DNA of 64,000 bases, taken from assembly GCA_963970005.1 (NCBI GenBank), contig CAXAMN010018890.1:2271759-2335758 (forward strand), written 5' to 3'. Position numbers and translations under genes: made by a program. Of this stretch, positions 53,837 through 64,000 are shown in pieces; position 1 is the first letter of the stretch, and each line of letters starts with the position of its first letter. This DNA comes from Durusdinium trenchii (Eukaryota > Sar > Dinophyceae > Suessiales > Symbiodiniaceae). Below the pieces are notes generated by a model. That model searched no databases and had not been told where the DNA came from. It worked only from the letters and a program-made list of their open reading frames with translations.

Positions 53837-53959
53837 GAGGCGGAGGTTCCACTTGAGATTTCATTGAGCTGTGCCTCTTCAAAAGAGCTGAAGACCACGG
53901 TGGGAAAGGCTTTGAAACTCATGAAGGTGCTGTGTGGAGAACTTGGAACGTGTGGGTAG
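53837..53959 (+). CDS. Terminal exon, amphipathic C-terminus
   Basis: A clean acceptor (TTTTGTTTACAG) opens 40 codons to a TAG stop: EAEVPLEISLSCASSKELKT then TVGKALKLMKVLCGELGTCG. The second half is an amphipathic helix. The preceding exons are probably among the weak candidates at 52.7-53.4 kb. Family unknown. Confidence 0.5.
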   Translation, partial: EAEVPLEISLSCASSKELKTTVGKALKLMKVLCGELGTCG

Positions 53960-55172
53960 CGGGGTGCTTTGGTCTACTCTAGCGACTCTAGCTACTGTTT
54001 TAGAAACCTTGATTGCTGGGGAGATTCAAACTATTAGTTCTTTCCTGTCAAGTTAAGTCTGAATTCACACAATCCACTAGTTCACAGTGTTGATCTCAGG
54101 CAACAAAAAGGCATGTGGTTTTCGACGCCTGCAAGATTCATTAATGTGTTGTTTGCTTTCTGGAGGTCATCGAACACCACTTCATCCGCTATTGTCGCAG
54201 CAAGGGTCTACCGCGTTCAGGAAACCTACCAGCTTGCATAGATGAAGGCCCTTGAAAACATATATATATATATACATATATCTTTCGTTGTGCGGATCAT
54301 CGCACTGCTCCGCGGTAAGAACCGCAGTCGTTCCAGAACCAAAGCCTATAGTATTGTACTATATTGTACTAGTATTGGTGTCAAACCTGAATTCATGTCA
54401 TTTAGGTGAAACCTTGTGCCCCTTGTCCAAAGTCGACGGTGGCCTCTCCTCATGTCGACTACTTCGCCATGTAATTCAAAGTTTCAGGGTTGGGAAGGCT
54501 CAAACAGTTCTTAAATGGGTTATAAATTCTGTGTTTATTACTTTCCAAAAAGGCAAAACACTCTCGAATGGAGGAATTTTGGAGGAATACAACAACTCTT
54601 GTGCCAGCCACCAGTGGTTTGAGCCTTTTCGCCGTGAAGCATAGTTGCAAGGAGTGCTCCGATGGAGCTGCACTCAACTGCGATGGATTTGTTGAGGCAT
54701 GTTGAGACCCCTCGCAGAAGCTGAACGTTCTGTGAAGATGGTTGGTCCGACTGTGGAAGAAATCCCAGTGACAACAGAAGTGACGAACTGTTTTTTGTGT
54801 CCGTCATCGAGAAGATGAAAACAAGAACGTTCGCCTGTGTTCACTACTGGCTGGAAGAGACAGCCCATTTACAAAGACCATCAAAGACCAATGATAGTAA
54901 CAAGAAATGTGGCCGGTCATTTTCTGGACGTGACTTTCAGCTGAATTGCAGTCTTTCGAGATGATCGGATCATCGGATGATTTCATGACGTGCCGAGTCT
55001 TTGGATTGTCGCCACGGCGCCCAACAAACGAATCATTCGATGAATCTGGTGATGTCCAACCCGTTTGTAGAATACAGCCTTGTTAGCACTATGTTCGCCT
55101 GAGTGGCCAGGCCATGTGCTCCACCGAACCAACTGGTGGGTGACTGCCGGGGCCCCTGTGAACCGCCCGCAG
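53960..55172. other. Intergenic stretch, nothing supported
   Basis: It contains an AT microsatellite (54260-54282) and short frames on both strands without bias. Confidence 0.3.
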
Positions 55173-55294
55173 TCCAGTCGTCCGATGCCCCGAGGAGAGC
55201 GAGACCAAGACTTTGACGGCCGACTTCCTCTATGAGAATTACCTGCAAGGCGACACGTCCATGTGGAAGACACACATTTGCGGAAGACATCGCG
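55173..55294 (+). CDS. Exon, unknown protein
   Basis: Acceptor CGCCCGCAG and donor CGCG|GTGATC. The frame reads PVVRCPEESETKTLTADFLY then ENYLQGDTSMWKTHICGRHR. About 65% G or C at third positions. No domain recognised; the text is charged and probably part of a globular domain. Confidence 0.5.
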
Positions 55295-55841
55295 GTGATC
55301 GCGGCCGTTTTTTGTTTTTCGGTGTTCAACATCCAATGGATGTTGAGGGGGCGTTGTTCCAGATTGGAACTCATCAAGAATAGGAGTTAGGCCAGCGTTG
55401 TTTGGATGTTTGTATTTTTCTTCAAGACCGTCAGCATCGATGTTTGTGGAACAGAATCAACATGAGGTCAAGCACTTTTTAGTTGGGAGTCTTCAAGTTG
55501 TGCCAACACATTAGCACTCGGGAACAAAAAGTAAGGGTTCCCGGGTGGATGCGGCGTCCATCGAGAAGAGAGTGAGACGTTCTCTCATGCAATGCTGGCA
55601 ATGTTCCCAGGGGCTATTGGTTGGTGGAAAACCTTTTCATGCAGGCCATTCGTGTTTTGTCATGACGAGTATATACATTTGGTATCATTTGGTGATGCCT
55701 TCAGTGGGTGCCGGGTGCCCTCACATACATCCCACATGAATCCACATGATAGGTGCCCCCCCAGATTGATCCACCCATTCCCCCCAAAACGCCTCGCTTC
55801 CTCCGCTCCGCTCCACCTTTCTGCTCCGCTGAGGCCATCAG

Positions 55842-55943
55842 CACTTGAGCCGCTCCACGGGTTTGCTGGTCACGCCCGGTGGCTTCGTCACCTCCACGGG
55901 CTGCTTCTTGAAACGCCGCGTGGGCGCAGCCCTCCGCGAGCTG
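55842..55943 (+). CDS. Exon with very strong codon bias
   Basis: After GAGGCCATCAG the frame reads HLSRSTGLLVTPGGFVTSTG then CFLKRRVGAALREL with about 95% G or C at third positions, and may end at a GC donor (GAGCTG|GCGGGA). The family is unknown. Confidence 0.55.
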
Positions 55944-56140
55944 GCGGGATGGGCAGGGCGAGAGTGGGAAAGGAGCGGTGTTTGGGGCGGAAAGATTCTT
56001 CGGGGTGGTGGCAAATTGTCGATTCTTTGGCCAGATTCCCCCACCTCTCCATGCCATGGCTGGCGTAGTTAAGACGTGGACAGAAGTGGGTAGTTAGTTC
56101 TTCACGCTCGAATGTCCCGGCTCGGCGTGAGGCGCGGCAG

Positions 56141-56256
56141 GTGCCCTCCTTGTCCTTGACGGGATGGAGTCAGGGCTGGTCCTCCAGCTTTTTGGCACAA
56201 ACTCGGGCTACCTTTGGGCGTTTGTGTGGGATGGGTGGCGTATGCAGAGGCGCTGA
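56141..56256 (+). CDS. Exon, hydrophobic segment
   Basis: After GGCGCGGCAG the frame reads ALLVLDGMESGLVLQLFGTN then SGYLWAFVWDGWRMQ. The tryptophan- and glycine-rich text is protein-like. The 3' end is either a donor at GATGG|GTGGCG or the in-frame TGA at 56254. A second frame is open but less convincing. Confidence 0.45.
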
Positions 56257-56390
56257 GGTCGTGAATTTGACGCGGTGAAAAGGATGGGTTCGGTGAGCAG
56301 GTGAGATCACCTGCCACACCAGACATGGATGAGTTGAAGTAAAAGATTTGTAAAGGAGCTGAGTGAGGCGTGAATATGTGGTGAGCCGAG

Positions 56391-56508
56391 CGCGTTTGAA
56401 CAAGACCTCCACCGGTGCCGGTCCCGGCGGGCGATGGGCGCGACCGAAGTGCTGAGGCTTTCGAGATGGTGGACAGCTTTGCGACTGGGAAGCACCGGAG
56501 GAGTTTGA
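56391..56508 (+). CDS. Exon, basic helix
   Basis: After GAGCCGAG the frame reads AFEQDLHRCRSRRAMGATEV then LRLSRWW. Bias is strong up to a donor near 56467 (CGAGATG|GTGGAC); the frame then stays open to a TGA at 56508. Probably the same gene as the exons at 55842 and 56141. Confidence 0.45.
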
Positions 56509-57995
56509 TGCTCGGGAGTCCACAAGACCACATGTGAGAAACTTCCACTTTCCAACCTGCTGGTTGGGCGCTTAGGATTTGGTTGGTATATCATTAACTT
56601 AAATAATCATAAATCATTATAATCATTTGCTTGAGTTCCAACCTCGAATTCAATCATAATCAGTTCTTCTTGGGTGGTTTGTTGGACAGTCGTTGCCTCG
56701 GGAACTGGCCACGAACACCATCATACTTTAGTCAATCGGCCACATCGATATTATTGGAGTCACTCTGTTTCTGCGTTGATTTCAAACTCCCCACACTTTT
56801 GGTTGACTTGATCATAGCTTCCTTTCCTCAGCATTGGATGCCACATGATATGCCATACCTCAATGGTGTGAGATGTTCTGGGTAGGTCCAAAACACTTCT
56901 CTTCCACCTTTCGCCGGTGCTGAGCTTAACGGGGTGTTGTTGCCTTTGGTGAAAGCGACTGATGCATCACGCTTTGGTTGGATCGGCTGGGGAGGGACCG
57001 GTAGCTACTGGTTCCACTTGCGTTTGACTTGGATTTGAGGAAACAAGGCAAACAGGGGCCAAACTAGCAGCTAGCAACGTCTTCTGGCAAGCTAGCCTAT
57101 AGAAACTTGGACCCTCCAAACCTACATAACAGTGTATCCAATCACCTTCTGAGAAAGCACATGCGGAGGTGGAATAGCACTTCAAGTTGCAAACAGAAGT
57201 GCATAGCCGAAAAGAACATGGCAACTGCCAAAAGGGAATTGGAATTACTTTACTGGAGGTGGGCTACCTTTCTGGGTGCGCGGATGATCGCGGATGCCCG
57301 TTGCGCTTGACTTGCGCGCGTCCCATCCATGTTCCAGGCTTCTTTTGCGAGCGGGACCCTGAGGAGGACGGGTAGTCCACCGGACGGTGGAGACGTGTGA
57401 GGACTCGAGGACACTGAGGACTGATGGCTGTTGTGCTGAAACTCCCGTTGTGCTTTGGGCCATGCATGGGGCGATTTTCGGACGACTCGTTTCCAGACCT
57501 CCAACCTGCACCAACAAGTTGGTTGGTTGGCAGATGCAAGACCTCATCCAGGTCGGCTCCCCATCATGTTTCCTCAGAGGGAAGATGAGGGAATGGATCC
57601 AAAGGAATCGGTTTATTCCCTCATTCTGTCAGCTGTTCCATGCTCCGACACACGTTTGGGACGTCACCGGTGGTGCTTCAATCTGCAATAGGAACAGGTC
57701 TTTGCAGTTCCTACTCCAGTTCCTCTCCAGGCTCTTGAACATTCAGACTCAGAACTTCCACAAAAACAATCGCAGAGGGCCCCCGCATGTTGAAAGCTAA
57801 CACAAAACCCTCTTGCCCATCTCACTCCTTGCATGCATCGGGCTCCCACTTCACGCGAAACCGCTCACCTGATTTCAGGTGGACATAGTACTTGTCCTTC
57901 TGACCTGTTGGGCGGGTGACCGTATGCTTCACTTGGTTGAGCATGTTTGGGAACAAACAGATCCATGGCGGAAGCCCCGTTTCTCCTTGTTCCAG

Positions 57996-58078
57996 GAGCG
58001 ATGCCGGCAGTGCAAGGACACCCGCAGCTGGTCCACGCTGTCCGCCACCTTCAGCGACTCGGAGGAACCCCACGCAGG
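57996..58078 (+). CDS. Exon with cysteine pair
   Basis: A polypyrimidine tract (CCCCGTTTCTCCTTGTTCCAG) precedes ERCRQCKDTRSWSTLSATFS then DSEEPHA, with about 80% G or C at third positions and a GC donor (GCAGG|GCTGCG) possible. The CRQC pair could be part of a zinc site, not demonstrated. A second GC-rich frame follows immediately (AMDVDASIPGSAPMGYPMGW), perhaps another exon. Confidence 0.5.
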
Positions 58079-58535
58079 GCTGCGCCATGGACGTCGATGC
58101 GTCGATTCCGGGTTCCGCACCGATGGGGTATCCAATGGGCTGGGTATCCAGCGTGTCATCACGTTGACTGTTTGATGGTGTTTTATAGTTCCCTACCATC
58201 TTTATGTACAGGAGGGGTAAACCATGGTGAACCCATGTGAATCCCTTGTGGGGAAGAATCGTTCGTGATTTTTTCGTTCCACAACAAATCCAGGATGGCC
58301 ATGAAGGTCGCTCGGACCATCGAAAACCTCGTTCCACACTTGGCCGGAGAAAGGTTGTAGCCTTTCAAATGATAGGTCCAGCGCCCCATTGCATTCGGGG
58401 TATGGTTTGCCGGTGATGATCACTATGTTTTGGAGGTATATAGCGCGACCTGACTGGAAAAAATATGACAAACTTGTATTTTGACGTCTTGATTTGGGAG
58501 CTAGCCCAACAAATTTCTGCTTCTGGCCTACGCAG

Positions 58536-58634
58536 GGCCAGTTTCCGTTGGGCAGGAAGCTTGCCTCGGTGTCAGTTGCACGTCGATGTGTTCCGCAACA
58601 TTTTGCCGAAACACCGCGGTCGAGATCTTTCAAG
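58536..58634 (+). CDS. Exon with good splice sites
   Basis: Acceptor CCTACGCAG and donor TTTCAAG|GTAAAC enclose 99 bases. One frame reads SFRWAGSLPRCQLHVDVFRN then ILPKHRGRDLS, which I prefer on third-position bias; the frame in phase 0 at both ends reads GQFPLGRKLASVSVARRCVP. The splice call is firmer than the frame. Confidence 0.45.
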
Positions 58635-59579
58635 GTAAACCTGCATGAAATGATCATGTCGACTGTTAATGAAATTTAAATAAGTAACCCCCCGACCAGA
58701 ATGGAACAGAACATACACAATGTCCCATCAGGGGTTTGAAACATCATGCGCAGGAACTATTTGCATTGACCATTGTCCTAGCACAGTTGGCCGTGTTTGT
58801 GTATGACTGCATGTGATAAAGATGTTTATTGAAAGGCGAGGACACCAATTAGCTGAACTGAGCCAAGGCAGTATAGAACAGCAGACTGCACGGAGGGAAC
58901 CGGGTGAAAGCACGCCTTAATCTCAACGAGCAGAAGACCACACTGAAAGGTTCATTCTCAGGCTCAGGTCGTAGAGCCATCGCACCCTCACGAATAGCAC
59001 AAAAGGAAGCTGCCCACTAACTAGACAACCCCCACATGCAGCATGTAGATGCATGTAACTGCACCCTTTGCCATAATTGCACCCAAGCTATCCCAAGCTG
59101 CCAAGCCATACATCCTTCGGACAGACCATTGGGCCCTTTGACCAGACAGGGCCTGCGAACTTCACCTTCTCGAGGCATGAGTTTCAATGTCGAACTCGCC
59201 GAACCCACCCAGGCAGGGGAAACCCGTTGAGTGACAACCCGTTCACGCAATGTGTTTCGATGGCGGGTTCGTTGTCCGAACCATCAGAACCATCAGAACG
59301 ATTGATTCATGTTTGGCGTGTTTCGTTGAGACAAGCTAGCATGAAATGGAGGCTAAAGATGCAATTCCCCATGTGTTTTGTTATGCCTTCCCAGGGATTT
59401 GGGACCTTGAAACAATTTTTGGTGTGGTCCGTGAACTGTCGAGGTGTGGGCAGTTGATTCCACCGACCACTTGTCATGCCTTGGCTGGAGTGGTTGGTCC
59501 AGAGACGGGGGATGATTACAGTATATGCGAATGGAAGTGCAGCGACATGTACAGTGCAACATGTACATATATATGTATA
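58635..59579. other. Spacer before the retrotransposon
   Basis: A weak + frame near 59160-59230 (TSPSRGMSFNVELAEPTQAG) lacks support. No long terminal repeat could be delimited, because its partner would lie beyond the window. Confidence 0.3.
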
Positions 59580-59600
59580 CCATATGTACTTTGGCTCAAG
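59580..59600 (+). other. Possible spliced-leader relic
   Basis: This 21-base stretch ends in TTTGGCTCAAG and matches the conserved dinoflagellate trans-spliced leader (ending CCATTTTGGCTCAAG) at 16 of 21 positions, including the last 11. Relics arise when trans-spliced mRNAs are reverse-transcribed and reinserted. It sits 180 bases before the copia start codon. A chance match of the last 11 bases is unlikely but not negligible in 64 kb. Confidence 0.35.
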
Positions 59601-59781
59601 GATCAAGCGACTAGAAAAGGTGCGGATTCCGTTCCGACGCTACGCCGCTTATGGACCGTCAGTGATAGCTTCAAACTTCGCTGATTAAGATCCACTCGCA
59701 GGTTATCAGCCGTACGCGCTCTTTATAGCCGTACGAGCTACACGAGACCAAGAACAAGACTAGTCATTACAGAAACCTGCA

Positions 59782-62700
59782 ATGTCAAGCTCAGGAGGAA
59801 ATGGAAGCGAACCCTATTCATTCGCTGCTCCTGGTGGTCCCAACACCATTTCGTCACCAGACTCTACAATGGGTACTGATTCATCAGCAAATGCTGACGT
59901 TATCACTATGCCTACAGGATCACAAATCTCGGAAAGATCCGTGCCACCGGCTCGGAATCTGACCGATCTTGCGCCCGTAGGACCAAGAAGATCGATGAGA
60001 GCTACAACAAGATCTACATCGCCTATAACGTCTACCGCAAGATCCCCAAGAAGGAGTATAGAGAAGAGACGTGACGATGATAGAGGAACAAAAGAGCAAA
60101 GAAGAGAGATTCAGCTGGGTGAAGAATTGAGATCGGCGAGAAACGCATACAATTTTCTTCATCAAGAATATGAATGCATCCAAGCCGGATACTCACGACT
60201 ACACCACGAGGCTGAAGTGGAGTTCAGGCAAATGTCTGACTACAACAGGAAGATGCAGGAGCATCTACAGGAGATGACACAGGAGGATGAAGGAGCGATA
60301 ATAAGAATTGAAGAGCTCGAACACAAACTACGCTTGGCGGAATCGACAGCTGAACATATCTACATGAGATATCAAGAGCTTGCGCAAGAAACTCATCAAG
60401 AACATTCAGAGCTTGAATCTGTGAAAGCAACGAAGGACAGAATGTCCCAAGAGCTTCAAGCAGCAATTGGACACATCCAAGAACAGAATGAATCTTCATT
60501 GGCGATCAATAGAAGATCAAAAGCCATTCATGATGAGAACACAGCCTTCGTTGGAATAGCTGACCAGATACAAGCTAGAATGATTGCGCTACAGGATGAG
60601 AATGTCAACATGCACGAGGTGATCCAACACCAGAGAGAAGAACAGTGGAACAGTGAGGTCAGGGAAAGACGTCTTCAACACAATGTTCACTCATCTCAAG
60701 ATCAGAGCAATCAGGAAGCTATGGTTATTGATCACCTACGAGGTCAACTAGCTATGGCACGTGGAGCCGAACTCAACGCGAAAGCGGAGATGGGAGAGAT
60801 GGAAGTGGGCATGAGGATGGAGATGTTTATATGCCAGACTGAAGTATCTGCTAAAGAAATGGCAGATGCGAGGGCGAGCCACCACGAATACGAAGCAAAC
60901 GTAGCAAAAGAGGTCATCGCAAAAGGAGAAATATTCAACAACGAAGTCCTAGAAGGCTCCATCCGTGAACGACAACAATTGAAAGACGTCAACCTCGCTC
61001 TATCCGAAGCCAACGCACAGCTGAAAAGAGAGAATATGATGAGAGCTCCTATGTTCGGCGATGATGGTGCTGAAATTCAACAGAAGATCAGAGAACTGGA
61101 GGATGCACTATTGGAAAGCCAGAAGGAGACAAAGAATGTCATTATGGAAAATGCGAAATTAAAAGCAGAAGCACGAATGGCACCCATAGTCTCTCGGTAC
61201 AGCAAGCGTTCTAGTTCCAGAGACCGCGGGTTACCAACCCACGCGTCCGAGGAAGATGAGGTTCGGAACGCAAAAGAGGAGGCGAAATACTACAAGGACG
61301 GGTACAATGAAATGACAGAGAGCCGAGATGAGATGTATGAATGGTATGCCGAAACCCACAATGAGTACGCCGAGGAAAGGGAGAAATCAATTGAGCTGTC
61401 CGAGGCGAACAAATCATTGAGGGATAAGATTTCAGAAACAGAGGCATCCTCTTCATCTCATCTTGCACCGGCAACCTCTACTGTCATGAAGGTATCGAGG
61501 AAGGAAGAATCGAAGATAAACGTTCCGTCATGGCCCAGGATCAATGATATTGGATTATGGAAGGCAAATCTCATTCAATCAATCATCATTGCGGCCAATG
61601 ATTCAGATCAAGAGCCCTGGATCGACTGGATCAAAGAAGCCATGGACGATCCTGATCCGGACAAGTTTGTCGACTCAGGAGACCAAAGATTCCATTCAAT
61701 CGATGCTAAACTCGGCCTAGCTCTTACCAAGGTCGTCATGGATGCGAAAGATGATGGTTCAGGTGTAGCTATGAAGTTGAGGACGAGGATCAATGCAAAA
61801 GGGAGAACATCAAGCCTTATAAAGGGAAGAGAGGTCCTAGCCCTGATCCTTATGAACTTCAAGACAACATCAAATGTGGAAGTCTTATATACCTCAATGC
61901 ACCTCTACCAACTAGAATATGAAGGAGACAAGAACTTATCGTTGTTCTTCCACACTTGGGATGAGATTCTGGCAGGAATGAAACCCGTTGACGTCCCAAG
62001 CGACGAAACTCTTCGGGATCTCCTGTGGAGAAAGATCAGGAACTCAAACCTCATGGCATACGACATCAGCGCCTACAACAGCATGAACGACGATGATGCC
62101 AAGAAGACATACAAACATCTACGTGATATGATCAGAAGGCACATCGAACGGCAAACTGAAGACAGAATGATCCTGGAAAAGGAGAAAGCAGTGAAGAATG
62201 TGGCCAATATCTTTCAGAATCTCAAACCAGGCGGACCTGCTCCAAAACTGAAAGCTGCACCAGCTGATCCGAAGAAGAAACCAAAAGGGCAACAAGAACA
62301 GGTTGCCCCAGAAGATGCTGCTGCAGTGAAGCCGAAACCCAATCCCAAGAAGCATCCTGAAGACAAGAACAAAAAGGGAAAGGGGAAAGGTAAAGGTGAT
62401 GGAAAGGATCGCAGCCGAAGTCCGAGTACAGATAAAAAGAAGATACCGTGCAAATTCTTCGTGAAAGGTAACTGTACTATGGGGAAAGATTGCCCATTCA
62501 GTCACAAGAAACCCAGATCGCCATCCAGAGGACCTTCTGTCGGAAAGAATGACAAGCCAGTATGTTGGATGTGGATTCGAGGAACTTGTGACAAAGGGAA
62601 GGATTGTAAGTTCTACCATGACCCAAAAGCCTCTCCTAAGAAAGGGATATCTGCACCAGCTGACTCAGGAGACGATAGGCCGAAACCCAAGGCAAAACCC

Positions 62701-64000
62701 AAGCCGAAGCCTAAGGCGAAGCCTGGAGCCCCGGCCATTGGCGGTGAACTCTTCATGGACGAATCCGAAGATGAAGGGATTGTTGCATCCGCCAAGGCAA
62801 GAGAAGGAGGTACAAAAATATCCTTTGATGAAGAGACTTGTGAGATCATGTTGAACGAAGCGATCTACTCAGTCAGGGACAAATGGAAGGTAGTAGAAAA
62901 GAAACCTCTACGTCCGGACATCAGACGATATGATGAGAAAGAGCTCACCTGCTACACGAGGAAAGAACAAATCAGATTTGAAGAAAAGGTCGCAGAGGCA
63001 AGAGGCATATTGATGGTCCCCTACACTGAGATCAAGAGGATCCGAATACCAGTTGGACCAAAGGGTGACCTATCGGTCACTATGTCTTTTGATGAAGATG
63101 ACGGCCTAGTTTTCCATCATAAAGTCATTCCTCATGTATGCGAGGGAAAGAATGATCATGCAGACACAAAGACGTTGTCTATTCCAGCCAAAGGGTCAAG
63201 AACGAAGTTCATCATGGACACAGGATGTGGGTATGATCTGATATCGAAAGGCAGAGCCAAGAAACTAGGTCTGGAAGTGAGAGAAAGCGACCAATCAATG
63301 TCATTCTATACCGCAAATGGAGTGACATCCACAAAAGGGGTCGCCGACATTCATTTCGACGAATTTGATTCTACCTACTCCCCATTCGTCCTAGATGAAT
63401 CTCCTTCAGTACTGTCTGTTGGAAAGAAATGCATGGAGGAAGGATACACATTCATATGGCCAGCCTGCGGCAACCCGTACATGATTTCCCCGAACTACAA
63501 GAAAATAATGTTAGAAGTAGAGGGAAACATCCCATATATTGTCAAGGGCAGTGACTTCTGTACTCCCACCGACGATACAAGGGCGGAGATGATCGCAAGG
63601 CTCACCCTAGGAGAAGATGAAGCCGATTACCAATCGACTTTCATCAACTGTGATGTGGATCCTCAAGGGATCATGTGTGATAATGACGACCTTCCTGTGA
63701 TTGAACCTCCAAAAGTCAAAAGGCGAAAGAGGAATAAGAAGTTCAAGGCATCTCCTGGAGAAGAAGATGAGGTAGGATCAGATGTCGCCGGAGACAGTGA
63801 ACCAGAAGCTGACGATGATGATGCAGATGACATCGAGGTGGATGTTGTTGACGGTGCAAGTAGAATGGTGAGAAGAGGAACTCTGAAAGCAGATGCCAGG
63901 AAAATCGAGCATCTACTCACACATCGTTACAAGAATCCCTACTGTGAATCATGCATCAGAGCAAAGATGAAACACTTCAAGACGCATCGGGGAGCGTTCA
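59782..64000 (+). mobile_element. Ty1/copia retrotransposon Gag-Pol, 3' cut off
   Basis: A single open frame of 1406 codons from ATG 59782 to the window edge. Residues about 1-100 are serine/threonine/arginine-rich; about 110-560 form an unusually long coiled coil; about 580-800 are a Gag core (NVPSWPRINDIGLWKANLIQ). Then come lysine/proline-rich linkers and two CCCH zinc fingers (C-x7-C-x5-C-x3-H at 890 and 928). A retropepsin-like protease has FIMDTGCGYDLIS with D1146-T-G. The frame ends in the integrase-side zinc-binding region (H1377-x3-H1381, C1388-x2-C1391; HLLTHRYKNPYCESC), the order expected for Ty1/copia. Integrase, reverse transcriptase and RNase H should follow beyond the window. 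No internal stop or frameshift is visible, so the copy is young. Codons are more AT-rich at third positions than host exons. Confidence 0.9.

Noticed and set aside
60744-63920. Several 80-170-codon minus-strand frames
   Set aside because: They are antisense shadows of the uninterrupted copia Gag-Pol frame, whose domains are recognisable.

Overview
The window looks like nuclear DNA of a dinoflagellate, most probably a Symbiodiniaceae-like alga. The signs are: scattered short GC-rich exons (80-95% G or C at third codon positions in the clearest) inside compositionally plain DNA; introns with GT or GC donors and AG-G junctions; most exons on the + strand; and protein families I associate with dinoflagellate mobile DNA. 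There are no bacterial-style genes and I recognised no rRNA, tRNA or CRISPR. Exon calls rest on open frame, third-position bias, splice signals and phase matching, done by eye without transcripts or searches, so boundaries may be off by a few codons and many linking exons are missing.

Region 1 (1-36 kb) holds parts of several host genes: SANT/Myb-like exons (1.5 and 6.4 kb), a terminal exon of a membrane protein (10.2 kb), a cluster at 16.2-21.4 kb with an RGWC motif split by a GC-AG intron, a coiled-coil exon, leucine-rich-repeat exons and a clean terminal exon, then two membrane-protein exons (22.0-22.7 kb) and weaker exons to 34 kb. Between them lie minisatellites, a block of ATGTAAC motifs (12.1-12.6 kb) and an AT-rich palindromic block (30.9-32.6 kb). 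At about 35 kb two exons read best on the minus strand, so transcription direction may switch there.

Region 2 (about 36.3-48.6 kb) is the most interesting part. It is a roughly 12 kb block, all + strand, with many small introns, that looks like one large dinoflagellate mobile element. In order it encodes an acidic DSQP-repeat segment, a lysine/alanine basic segment, a degenerate C5-cytosine-methyltransferase-like domain, an acidic/coiled-coil C-terminal part whose nine exons join in phase into 497 codons, and an intronless frame of 576 codons of unknown function. A 10-N assembly gap lies in the acidic repeat, and an antisense fragment of what may be another element sits inside.

Region 3 (48.6-59 kb) returns to host genes on the + strand: a compact four-exon gene with an F-box-like segment (49.4-50.7 kb), a terminal exon at 53.8 kb, and a run of exons between 55.1 and 58.6 kb. 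Region 4 (59.8 kb to the end) is the 5' part of a Ty1/copia-type retrotransposon: one uninterrupted frame of 1406 codons with a very long coiled-coil Gag, two CCCH zinc fingers, a DTG aspartic protease and the start of the integrase zinc-binding region, cut by the window edge. A possible spliced-leader relic lies 180 bases before its start codon.
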